From Ruania albidiflava DSM 18029 (GTDB lineage: Bacteria > Actinomycetota > Actinomycetes > Actinomycetales > Beutenbergiaceae): a stretch of DNA of 45,603 nt. The number at the start of each line of letters is the position of its first letter. The stretch's first letter is position 1. Shown in pieces: positions 33,864 to 41,581 of the stretch. The DNA is taken from the NCBI RefSeq assembly GCF_000421225.1, contig NZ_ATWL01000022.1:1-45603 (forward strand), in the 5' to 3' direction. The notes beneath the pieces were generated by a model, which searched no databases, had not been told where the DNA came from, and saw only the letters and a list, made by a program, of their open reading frames with translations. Position numbers and translations under genes: made by a program.

Positions 33864-33880
33864 AGTAAAATCGGTTTACC
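33864..33880. promoter_or_regulatory. Locus 2 operator, site A (before binding protein copy 1)
   Basis: AGTAAAATCGGTTTACC, one of three copies of a 17-bp palindrome. It lies 211 bases upstream of the binding-protein start and overlaps the stop codon (TAA) of the lacI gene that probably encodes its own binder. About 17 bases downstream on the minus strand is GCGTTCT, also seen at the same distance from site C. Confidence 0.7.
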
Positions 33881-34955
33881 CCGGGCTGACCGGATGCTCC
33901 CGCCTCGCCCGTGCCAGGCGCGGTGGCGCCGCCGACTCGCGGGGGTGCAGGTACGGCTGCTGCGCGACCACGTGCGACTCCTCGACGTCCTCGCCGTCGA
34001 TGTACCGGATGAGAAGCCGTACCGCCTCCTGGCCGAGCTCACGGAGCGGCAGCACCACAGTGGACATGCGCGGCACGGTGAAGTCAGCCGTCCAGGCATC
34101 TTGGATCGCCACAACGGACAGCATCTGTGGCACCGACACCGATGAGTCCAGCGCCGCGGCGATAGCACCGGTGCCGGTGCTGACGTTGACCGTCACCACC
34201 CCGGTGACCTCAGGCCTCTCCCCGACCAGCTGATTCAGTGCGTGGAAGCCGCCCGGAGCGGTCCAGTCCCCATCGACCACGTGCAGCGAGCTCGCCAAGC
34301 CTGCCTCGGCCATCGCGCGGCGAGCGCCGTCAAGTCTCGCATCGTTGGTGTGGGTTCCCTGGACGCCGCCGATGAACCCGATCTCGCGGTGACCGAGCTC
34401 GATGAGGTGCTTCGCCGCCAGCCGACCGGCCAGGCTCTCGTCCACCAGCACGCCGGGTGACAGCGTGCGACCGGGCGTGTTGAAGACCACCGTCGGCAGA
34501 ACTGCACCGATCTCGTCGATCGCATCCCCCATGCTGGCGTGACCGTCCTGGAGGATCAGACCGTCGATCCGCGCGCCACCCAGGTACAGGCGCCGGCTCT
34601 CGGGCGTGAAGGCCAGCTCGTCGGCGTCGGTCAGCAGGAGCAGGTACCCACGCGCGACGGCCTCTTCGCGTGCTCCCTCCAGCAGCTTCACGACAAGGGT
34701 GCTGGCGAGATCGTGCACCGCCAGGCCGATCACCTTTGTGCGCCTCTGGCGTAGCGCCTGGGCAGAGGCCTGGGGAACGTACTGGAGCCGCTCAGCAGTC
34801 GCCAGCACTCGTCGGCGGGTCTCGGGTCGCACGCTCACCGTGGGATCGTCGTTGATCACCCGGGAGGCCAGACCGATCGAGACTCCTGCCGCCTTGGCCA
34901 CGGTGGCGAGCTTCGGCGCCCGGGCCCTCGGACTGGTGGAGTGCGGGCGCTTCAT
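33876..34955 (-). CDS. LacI family transcriptional regulator (locus 2)
   Basis: A 359-residue regulator. The helix-turn-helix is KLATVAKAAGVSIGLASRVI, followed by the NDDPTVSVRPETRRRV hinge-proximal segment and the sugar-binding-protein-like effector domain (VIGLAVHDLASTLVVKLLEG, IDGLILQDGH, LGHREIGFIGGVQG, VTGVVTVN). The ATG has GGAAGGAG 7 bases before it. It lies 87 bases downstream of the NPP phosphodiesterase gene on the same strand and is probably co-transcribed. Three nearby copies of one palindrome are its likely operators. Its recognition region is nearly that of the locus 1 LacI, so cross-talk is possible. Confidence 0.88.
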   Translation of the reverse strand: MKRPHSTSPRARAPKLATVAKAAGVSIGLASRVINDDPTVSVRPETRRRVLATAERLQYVPQASAQALRQRRTKVIGLAVHDLASTLVVKLLEGAREEAVARGYLLLLTDADELAFTPESRRLYLGGARIDGLILQDGHASMGDAIDEIGAVLPTVVFNTPGRTLSPGVLVDESLAGRLAAKHLIELGHREIGFIGGVQGTHTNDARLDGARRAMAEAGLASSLHVVDGDWTAPGGFHALNQLVGERPEVTGVVTVNVSTGTGAIAAALDSSVSVPQMLSVVAIQDAWTADFTVPRMSTVVLPLRELGQEAVRLLIRYIDGEDVEESHVVAQQPYLHPRESAAPPRLARARREHPVSPG

Positions 34956-35042
34956 GGGTGTGCTCCTTCCGCGGCCTGGAGCGGCCGGTCATTCACACGT
35001 CGCGTACCTTGTGGACGAGACTAGGCGAGCGCGCCGGCCGCA

Positions 35043-36350
35043 TCACACCCTGACCTGGGAGCCCACCAGCGCGTCCGACATCACGGTGCCCTGCGCCGTC
35101 GGCATGGCAAGACCGAGGGCCGCCGCGAAGGTGGGTGCCTGGTCGAGCATGTTTCGTCGGCCTAGGTCAAGGCCGGCTGTGAACGCCGGACCGGTGACGA
35201 TCAGCACGGGCTGACCGCCGTGCCGGGGCGCATGCCCGTGCGAGCCACGCTTCAGGGGAACGCCCTCATCACCAGCCACGACCACCGGTCGCCCGGTCAA
35301 CGCGGACGCCACCGTGACGCCGGGCTCGGACTCGACCACCCAGGTGAACGGCCCGTCCAGGCCGTAGTCGCTGCGGGCCTGTTCTGCGGTCCAGAACTTC
35401 TCGATCCGGTACCGAGGGTCGGCCTCGATCTCGGCCAGCAGCTGTGCCACCTGAGCCCGGCGCTCGGGGGTGATGCCGTCGGCCAGGAAGATCTGGCCGG
35501 AGAGACCGCCGCCGAGGCAGTACGCGTCGTAGTCGATCAGCTCACCGGTCGAGGACACCCGCAGGAACCCGCGCTCGGCGAGCACGACGTTCAGGTTCGT
35601 CACCTGCTCGACGTCGAGGTGGCCGTGGTCGGACACCACAGCGATGCTGGTCCGGTCCCGCTCACCGGTCTGCTCGAGGATGTCCAGGAAGGTGCTGAGC
35701 GCCGCGTCCACGCGACGCAGCGCCCGCTCGACGTGCGGACCGTGAGCACCCTCGGCGTGGCGCGCGAAGTCCAGCGCGGTCAGGTGCACGAACATCAGGT
35801 CGGGTCGCTCGTTCCGCAGGATCTGCGCAGACACCTCGTCGACCATGTCCAGGTAGCGACCCTTGCGGCCGTCATTGTGGATCAGGGAGATGTTCGGCAG
35901 CACGTACCGTTCGAACGACTGCGTGTTGGTGGTCTGCCGATACTGGTCCTCGAGTCCTGCGAACACCTGCGGGCTGGCGATCTCCGGTACCAGCCAGTCC
36001 ACGTCCGGCTCGTTGGCCGTGACGGGCCACTGCACCGCTGCCGTGGTCAGCCCACCGGCGCGGGCTGCGGCGAAGATCGTAGGCACCTGCAGCAGCCTGC
36101 TGTCCCAGAACCACTCCGGTCGCCGTGCCCACGGCTGGAACTGGGTGTTGTTGTACACGCCGCTGGTCGCCGGCGGGCATCCGGTGATCTGCGCCGCGTG
36201 GTTCGGATAGGTCAGGGAGGGATAGACACCCTCTACCTCAGCCACCGATGCCTGTGCCAAGATCCGCGCGAACCCGGGCATCTCCCGAGCGATCGCGATG
36301 TCGTCGTAGTGCATTGCGTCCACGGAGACCACGAGAAGCTTGTCTGCCAC
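35043..36350 (-). CDS. NPP-type nucleotide pyrophosphatase/phosphodiesterase
   Basis: A 435-residue alkaline-phosphatase-superfamily enzyme of the nucleotide pyrophosphatase/phosphodiesterase branch, which cleaves phosphodiester bonds. The two-zinc site is complete: D11 in SVDAM, nucleophile T47 in YPSLTYPNHA, D/H in LTALDFARH, SDHGH and the late GSHGHAPRHGG. No signal peptide is seen, so it is cytoplasmic. GTG start with AAGGGG 6 bases before it. Its promoter region is shared, divergently, with the inositol-monophosphatase-like gene and contains operator site B. It would release a phosphate-linked head group from the imported compound; phosphomonoesterase or phosphonoacetate-hydrolase-like activity remains possible. 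Confidence 0.88.
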   Translation of the reverse strand: MADKLLVVSVDAMHYDDIAIAREMPGFARILAQASVAEVEGVYPSLTYPNHAAQITGCPPATSGVYNNTQFQPWARRPEWFWDSRLLQVPTIFAAARAGGLTTAAVQWPVTANEPDVDWLVPEIASPQVFAGLEDQYRQTTNTQSFERYVLPNISLIHNDGRKGRYLDMVDEVSAQILRNERPDLMFVHLTALDFARHAEGAHGPHVERALRRVDAALSTFLDILEQTGERDRTSIAVVSDHGHLDVEQVTNLNVVLAERGFLRVSSTGELIDYDAYCLGGGLSGQIFLADGITPERRAQVAQLLAEIEADPRYRIEKFWTAEQARSDYGLDGPFTWVVESEPGVTVASALTGRPVVVAGDEGVPLKRGSHGHAPRHGGQPVLIVTGPAFTAGLDLGRRNMLDQAPTFAAALGLAMPTAQGTVMSDALVGSQVRV

Positions 36351-36405
36351 AGGATGCCCCTTCTTTGCTGTCCCGTCAGCCTACGAAAGGTCGGTGTGCC
36401 GCACT

Positions 36406-36422
36406 AGTAAAATCGTTTTACT
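36406..36422. promoter_or_regulatory. Locus 2 operator, site B (divergent promoter)
   Basis: AGTAAAATCGTTTTACT is the most symmetrical of the three copies: 7-base arms AGTAAAA/TTTTACT around TCG. It lies 56 bases from both the NPP gene start (minus strand) and the IMPase-like start (plus strand), so one bound repressor could silence both units. Confidence 0.75.
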
Positions 36423-36478
36423 GCCCGGTTCGCACCGGCAGCGGGTGGCCGACGCGCTGCGTGTGCGAACGTGCGGGG

Positions 36479-37288
36479 ATGAGCGCTGATGCAGTCCTTG
36501 AGATCATGAAGGAGGCCGCCGACACGTTCGTCAGGCCCAGGTTCCGCGCCCTGTCGGCGGACCAGGTGCAGGAAAAGTCGCCCGGCGACCTTGTCACGGT
36601 GGCGGACCGCGAGGCGGAGGTAGCGATCGCCGCCTCCCTCCGCCTGTCCTACCCCGGTGCCCTGATCGTCGGCGAGGAAGCGTGCGCCGGCAACCAGCGC
36701 GCCCTGGCCGGGCTCGCCGAGGCCGAGCACGCCTTCACCATCGACCCCGTGGATGGCACGCGCAGCTTCGTGGCCGGCTCGCCGGACTACGCGATGATGG
36801 TGGGCGAGCTCCGTCTCGGTCGACCCGTGCGCAGCTGGATCTGGCTCCCCGAGCACGGCATGGCCTACCTGGCCGAGGCCGGCGCGGGCGCCTGGTGCGA
36901 CGGCGTCCGGATCGATCCCGCTCCGCGGCCCACCGAGCCCGGCGACCTGCGGGGCGGGAGTGCCACGGCGATCCAGGGCACGTCTCCGGGCGGGCTGGCG
37001 CCGGTGCAAGCGCCGCCGTGGAGCGCCGGCGTCGCCTACACACACATCGCCACCGGTCGGCTGGACTACATGCTGTTCGGCAAGGACTGGCCGTGGGACC
37101 ACGTCCCGGGGTCGCTGATTCTCACCGAGCTGGGCGGACGCACCGGCTGGTTGGACGGAACGGACTACCACCAGCGAGAACGTCCGGGGTGGCTGCTCGC
37201 CGCCGGCACCCCAGACATCTTCGAGATCACGCGCGTCCCGCTGGCCGACGCCCGCGGGGCCCGGATGTCAGAGCCGCTGGACCCCTGA
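36479..37288 (+). CDS. Inositol monophosphatase family enzyme
   Basis: A 269-residue lithium-sensitive-type phosphatase acting on a sugar or polyol phosphate. The metal-binding motifs are present: SPGDLVTVADREAE, IVGEEA, the hallmark IDPVDGTRSFVAG and WPWDHVPGSLI (W-D-x-x-P-G). GCGGGG precedes the ATG by only a few bases, a weak ribosome site; an earlier start would extend into the operator. It is divergent from the NPP gene and is followed by binding protein copy 2. Its likely job is to take the phosphomonoester left by the phosphodiesterase. Inositol, histidinol or another polyol phosphate are all possible substrates. Confidence 0.88.
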   Translation: MSADAVLEIMKEAADTFVRPRFRALSADQVQEKSPGDLVTVADREAEVAIAASLRLSYPGALIVGEEACAGNQRALAGLAEAEHAFTIDPVDGTRSFVAGSPDYAMMVGELRLGRPVRSWIWLPEHGMAYLAEAGAGAWCDGVRIDPAPRPTEPGDLRGGSATAIQGTSPGGLAPVQAPPWSAGVAYTHIATGRLDYMLFGKDWPWDHVPGSLILTELGGRTGWLDGTDYHQRERPGWLLAAGTPDIFEITRVPLADARGARMSEPLDP

Positions 37289-37300
37289 GGCCACAACGCT

Positions 37301-37317
37301 AGTAAACCGATTTTACT
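37301..37317. promoter_or_regulatory. Locus 2 operator, site C (before binding protein copy 2)
   Basis: AGTAAACCGATTTTACT is the reverse complement of AGTAAAATCGGTTTACT, thus the same element as site A in the other orientation. A possible promoter, TTGCAC (37317-37322), 17 bases, TTACTC (37340-37345), overlaps its edge. It is 204 bases upstream of the binding-protein start and only 13 bases after the IMPase-like gene. Confidence 0.7.
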
Positions 37318-37520
37318 TGCACAGCGCAGATCCGCGTTCTTACTCTCGATCGACACCACGAAGTTCCAATCAGCCACGGTCGGCTTGACTCAGCCTCAGT
37401 CGTGACGACGACGAACGGTCGCTTGCTGAGGCGCAGACCACGGTGCCCGGGACACTCGCAGCCCCGACCTGTCCCGCACGTGCGTCCCGTCCGCCCCGAG
37501 TACCTGGAGATGAAGCGCAG

Positions 37521-39002
37521 ATGATCATCACACGACGGCAGGCTCTAGCAGCAGCCGGCGGTGCCATGGCAGTGACGGCCGTCGGTGCGTGCTCAGGCGA
37601 GGGAAGCGACCCGAACGCGCCGGTCACCATCAACATGGCTCTCGGCGGTGCCGCCAACGACTACACCCCCGACGACGACAACGTGATCGCGACGACGCTC
37701 GGCGATGCCATCGGTGCCCAGGTGGTCCACCAGCACTCGCCGGAGGATCTGGCGGCCTCGCTCGCGGCCGGTGATGCACCCGACATCTTCCGGGTCGACC
37801 GCAACCAGCTGCAGAGGTTTGTGGAGCAGGGACTGGTCCTCGACCTCAGCGACTACCAGGACCAGCTCGGCGACTACGTGGACTTCGTCGGTGAGGAGAC
37901 CGCCGGTCGCGGCGTGATCGACGGCAAGCTCAGTGCGATCACTCGATACCAGAACAACGTCAACGGCGTGACCTACTGGATCCGGCAGGACTGGCTCGAC
38001 AACCTGGGTCTGGAAACACCCACGACGCTCGAGGAGTTTCGCGAGGTGCTGCGTGCCTTCACCGAGGACGATCCGGACGGCAACGGCCAGAACGACACCT
38101 ACGGACTCACCGGTGCAGCACCCGACCCGCTCTTCCGTCCACTGTGGGGCTCGTTCGGCACCCCGGGCCCCGGCACCATCTACCTCGATGAGTCCGGCGA
38201 GCTCCGCTCCGGGTATGAAGATGAAGGTGTCGCCGATGCGATCGCCTACATCGCCGACCTGCAGACCTCCGGTTACGTCGATCCCGATTCCTACTCGCTC
38301 TCCAGCATGGAGGCCCGTGACCGTGGGTTCCAGGGTGGCGCCGGAGTGATGGCGCAGTCCTGGACAGCAGTGAAGAAGCAGGAGGCCGAGGAGCTGGCGG
38401 TCGCGGCAAACCCGGATGCGGAGTGGGTGCAGCTGGACCTGTTCCCCACGGCGGACGGCTCCGACGGGGTGATCCCGGTCAAGGCGGACGCAGTCTTCTT
38501 CGCCCTGCCGGCAACACTCGCGGGGGACGACACCAAGGTCGAGAAGATCATCGAGCTCATCAACTACGTCTCGACCGAGGAAGGTAACCGCCTCGTGCTC
38601 TACGGCGTCGAGGGCACCCACTATGAGCTCGGGGCCGACGGCCGTATCGAACCACTTCCGGCGATGGCTGAGGAGGGCGGGTACTTCTTCGTCTACCAGC
38701 TGGTGGGAAGAGACGAGCTGCCCTACCTCGAAGTGAAGTTCCCGGACCAACAGCGCTACTTCGAGCGCGCGCACGACCAACCGGTGGTGACGGACTACCA
38801 GTCCTTCATCACCTCGCCCGACGGTTTCAACCAGTCCGAGGCCGACAGGTTCAGCGAGGAGCAGCTGGTCAGCTTTCTCACCGGGGCGACAGCGCCCTCG
38901 GAGTACCCCGCGTTCGTGGACTCGCTGAAGTCTCAGTTCGGTTATGACGCCTTCGTCGAGGCGGCGGCGACCCAGCTGGACGACCTCGGCGTGAGGAGCT
39001 GA
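37521..39002 (+). CDS. Sugar ABC substrate-binding lipoprotein, copy 2 (locus 2)
   Basis: A 493-residue LplA/LipO-like binding protein heading the permease operon. The N-terminus MIITRRQALAAAGG is Tat-like (TRRQAL) and ends in the lipobox VGAC with Cys24; copy 1 instead has a plain Sec-type signal. The mature parts of the two copies align throughout, including YGLTGA, GVMAQSWT and the C-terminal FGYDAFVEAAATQLDDLGV. ATG at 37521 is chosen because it begins the signal peptide; the frame is open upstream. The next gene starts 5 bases after its stop. Regulated by operator site C. Confidence 0.9.
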   Translation: MIITRRQALAAAGGAMAVTAVGACSGEGSDPNAPVTINMALGGAANDYTPDDDNVIATTLGDAIGAQVVHQHSPEDLAASLAAGDAPDIFRVDRNQLQRFVEQGLVLDLSDYQDQLGDYVDFVGEETAGRGVIDGKLSAITRYQNNVNGVTYWIRQDWLDNLGLETPTTLEEFREVLRAFTEDDPDGNGQNDTYGLTGAAPDPLFRPLWGSFGTPGPGTIYLDESGELRSGYEDEGVADAIAYIADLQTSGYVDPDSYSLSSMEARDRGFQGGAGVMAQSWTAVKKQEAEELAVAANPDAEWVQLDLFPTADGSDGVIPVKADAVFFALPATLAGDDTKVEKIIELINYVSTEEGNRLVLYGVEGTHYELGADGRIEPLPAMAEEGGYFFVYQLVGRDELPYLEVKFPDQQRYFERAHDQPVVTDYQSFITSPDGFNQSEADRFSEEQLVSFLTGATAPSEYPAFVDSLKSQFGYDAFVEAAATQLDDLGVRS

Positions 39003-39007
39003 TCCGC

Positions 39008-39643
39008 GTGGGTGTCTCCGCGTCCGCGCCCATGGCCCCTCACGGGCGTCTCTACGCGCGCCTCGAGCAGCTGTGGGAGTGTGCGGGTCTCACCACCCTG
39101 TGGGTGGCAGCGTGCGTGCCGGTCATCACTGCAGGGAGCTCGACCTTGGCGCTGCTGCGCGTAGTCGCGGAGCGCCGTGAGGGCATCTACCGACCTGTCG
39201 TCAGGGCGTTCTGGGACGAGCTCGTCCGCGCACCCCTCGCTCGCGCCGCCGCGACAGTGGCCACGCTGCTCGCCGCTGTGGGCGTAGCCGCGACCCTCCT
39301 GTTCGGGCTGACCGCCACCGACGCGGCCACCGCCACCGCGGTGCAGGCCGCAGCCCTGATCGCGGGGGTGGCACTGCTGGCGACGATCGTGACCATGCTG
39401 CCCCTCATCGCGCGCGGAGAACCGGGCACGGTGAGTACGCTCTGGCTCTCTGTGCTGCTCTGGCTGCGGCGCCCGCACACGGCGCTGGCCGGCGCGGCGC
39501 TCACTGTGGCGGTCGGCGCCGGGATCGTGCTGGCGCCCCCACTGGCGCTAGCCATGGGGTGGGTCTGGGCGCGGTTGTTGATCGGGCTGTCCCATTCCGC
39601 CATCGGCTCGGTCCCGATCGGTGTGGTGCGCAATGAGCGCTGA
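39008..39643 (+). CDS. YesL-like (DUF624) membrane protein
   Basis: A 211-residue membrane protein with about five hydrophobic segments. The segment LWVAACVPVITAGSSTLALL matches the DUF624/YesL pattern of a leucine-tryptophan helix ending P-V-V/I-T-x-G. YesL proteins are regularly found beside LplA/LplB/LplC-type polysaccharide importers, and this gene sits between such a binding protein and its permeases. The role is not established; an accessory function in uptake is inferred. GTG start; the end overlaps the next gene by 11 bases. Confidence 0.75.
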   Translation: MGVSASAPMAPHGRLYARLEQLWECAGLTTLWVAACVPVITAGSSTLALLRVVAERREGIYRPVVRAFWDELVRAPLARAAATVATLLAAVGVAATLLFGLTATDAATATAVQAAALIAGVALLATIVTMLPLIARGEPGTVSTLWLSVLLWLRRPHTALAGAALTVAVGAGIVLAPPLALAMGWVWARLLIGLSHSAIGSVPIGVVRNER

Positions 39644-40631
39644 GACGACCCTCGCAGACTCCGAGCAGCGTGTGGCCGCCACGAAGCAGCCACCGGGACG
39701 AAACCGCAAGAAGGCCAGGGGCCGCAACCGGCTCTGGGCCCACATCTACCGGTATCGGGTGCTGTACCTGCTGATGGCCCCAGCACTGGCCTACGTCCTT
39801 GTCTACAAGTACGGGCCACTGTACGGACTGCTGGTCGCCTTCAAGGACTACAACCTCGGCCTGGGGATCCTCGACAGCCCGTGGGCGGACCCGTGGTACT
39901 CGCACTTCGCCGCGTTTGTCACTTCACCGTACGCCGGCCAGCTGATCCGGAACACCCTGGTGATCTCGGTGTACAAGCTGGTCTTCGGCACCGTCGCGGC
40001 GATCGGGGTGGCACTGTTGTTCAACGAGTGCCGGGTGCGCTGGTTCCGCCGCTGGGTCCAGACCCTGTCCTACATGCCCCACTTCCTCTCCTGGGTGGTC
40101 GTCTACGGGGTGGCTGTGGCACTGCTGTCGCAGAGCACCGGCTATCTCAATACGTTCTTCCGGCAGACGTTCGGTGACACTGTGCCGTTCCTGACCTCAA
40201 CCGAATGGTTCCGCACGGTGCTGGTGACCTCCGACATCTGGAAAGACATCGGCTGGGGAGCGATCATCTACCTCGCCGCGATGGTGGGCATCAACCCCGA
40301 GCTCTACGAGGCCGCCCGGATGGACGGTGCCGGCCGGGTCCGCCAGATCTGGCACATCACCCTGCCCGGGATCCGAAACGTCATCATCCTGCTGCTGGTC
40401 CTCAAGCTCGGCGGGATCCTAGATGCGGGGTTCGACCAAGTCTTCATCTTCCTCAACCCGCTCGTGCTCTCGGTGGGCGACATCATTGACACCTGGGTCT
40501 ACCGAGTCGGCCTGGTGGATCTCAACTACAGCGTGGCGGCGGCCGCCGGTCTGTTCAAGTCGATCATCGGCCTCGTGCTGATGGTGACCGTCAACCGGAT
40601 GGCCCGCAGATGGGACGGTCAAGTATGGTGA
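39633..40631 (+). CDS. LplB-like sugar ABC permease
   Basis: A 332-residue permease with six membrane helices. The first helix region, YLLMAPALAYVLVYKYGPLYG, is the hallmark of the LplB/YteP branch. The EAA loop reads ELYEAARMDGAGRVRQIWHI then TLPGIR. A basic stretch (RNRKKARGRNR) precedes helix 1. The start lies within the end of the YesL-like gene, so translation is coupled. It pairs with the following permease; no ATPase gene is in the operon. Confidence 0.92.
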   Translation: MSAETTLADSEQRVAATKQPPGRNRKKARGRNRLWAHIYRYRVLYLLMAPALAYVLVYKYGPLYGLLVAFKDYNLGLGILDSPWADPWYSHFAAFVTSPYAGQLIRNTLVISVYKLVFGTVAAIGVALLFNECRVRWFRRWVQTLSYMPHFLSWVVVYGVAVALLSQSTGYLNTFFRQTFGDTVPFLTSTEWFRTVLVTSDIWKDIGWGAIIYLAAMVGINPELYEAARMDGAGRVRQIWHITLPGIRNVIILLLVLKLGGILDAGFDQVFIFLNPLVLSVGDIIDTWVYRVGLVDLNYSVAAAAGLFKSIIGLVLMVTVNRMARRWDGQVW

Positions 40632-41488
40632 AGCGCTCCGGCGGGGACCGCACCTTCGACACCGTGATTCTCGTCCTACTGCTCGCCGTCGGGTTATTTG
40701 CCCTGGTGCCACTGCTGATCGTGGTCTCCGCGTCGTTCACGCCCTACTCGGAGGTGCTCGCCAACGGTGGGTACGTGCTGATCCCAAAGAAGTTCACACT
40801 CGAGGGATACATCGCGATCTGGACCCAGACCCGCATCCCACGCGCCATGCTGATCAGCACCTTCGTCACAGTGGTGGGCACCGCACTCAACATGGTGCTG
40901 AGCACCGGCCTGGCATGGGCGCTCAGCCGCAAGGAGATGCCCGGTCGCACCGTGATCCTGCTCGCACTGGTCTTCACCACGGTGTTCAATGCGGGCATCA
41001 TTCCGACCTACCTCATCGTCAAGGCGACCGGTCTGCTCAACTCGGTATGGGCGATGATCATCCCAGGTGCCGTCAGCGTCTTCAACGTCTTCATCATGAA
41101 GACCTTCTTCGAGGGGCTGCCCGGTGAGCTCATCGAGTCCGCACGGCTGGATGGTGCGGGAGAGCTCCGGTTGCTGGCCCGCATCGTGTTCCCACTCGCG
41201 GTTCCCGTGCTGCTGACTATCGGACTGTTCTACGCGGTGAACAACTGGAACACCTTCTTCGCGGCGATCTTCTACGTGCGCGATACGGCACTGCAACCAC
41301 TTCAGGTCGTCCTGCGAGATCTTCTCACCACCAGTATCGAGGCTGAGAGCTCACCCGACAGCGTCACTCCGACGGTGACGCTGCGGATGGCAGCCGTGGT
41401 CATCACGGCACTGCCGATGATCGTCGTCTATCCCTTCATCCAGAAGCACTTCCAGAAGGGTGTCCTCATCGGCTCCGTGAAGTCCTGA
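40625..41488 (+). CDS. LplC/YtcP-like sugar ABC permease
   Basis: A 287-residue permease with six membrane helices, partner of the preceding protein. Landmarks are SASFTPYSEVLANGGYVLIP (the LplC-type periplasmic loop), the EAA-like loop GELIESARLDGAGELRLLARI and the C-terminal FPFIQ-like YPFIQKHFQKGVLIGSVKS, a very common ending in this branch. ATG at 40625 overlaps the end of the previous gene and has GGACGG 7 bases before it; ATG at 40610 would add five residues but lacks a ribosome site. Confidence 0.92.
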   Translation: MVKRSGGDRTFDTVILVLLLAVGLFALVPLLIVVSASFTPYSEVLANGGYVLIPKKFTLEGYIAIWTQTRIPRAMLISTFVTVVGTALNMVLSTGLAWALSRKEMPGRTVILLALVFTTVFNAGIIPTYLIVKATGLLNSVWAMIIPGAVSVFNVFIMKTFFEGLPGELIESARLDGAGELRLLARIVFPLAVPVLLTIGLFYAVNNWNTFFAAIFYVRDTALQPLQVVLRDLLTTSIEAESSPDSVTPTVTLRMAAVVITALPMIVVYPFIQKHFQKGVLIGSVKS

Positions 41489-41567
41489 CGTGAGCGCACA
41501 GCGCACCGCACTTTGTTGAAGAGATGCCATTCGATCGCTCGGCCATGCCTGGATGCAGGCCGTGCAC

Positions 41568-41573
41568 AAGGAG
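41568..41573 (+). promoter_or_regulatory. Shine-Dalgarno that fixes a TTG start
   Basis: AAGGAG is 8 bases before TTG at 41582. An ATG three bases downstream of the site (41577) is out of frame with the oxidoreductase and too close to be used, so the TTG is the most probable initiator. Confidence 0.6.
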
Positions 41574-41581
41574 CAAATGCA

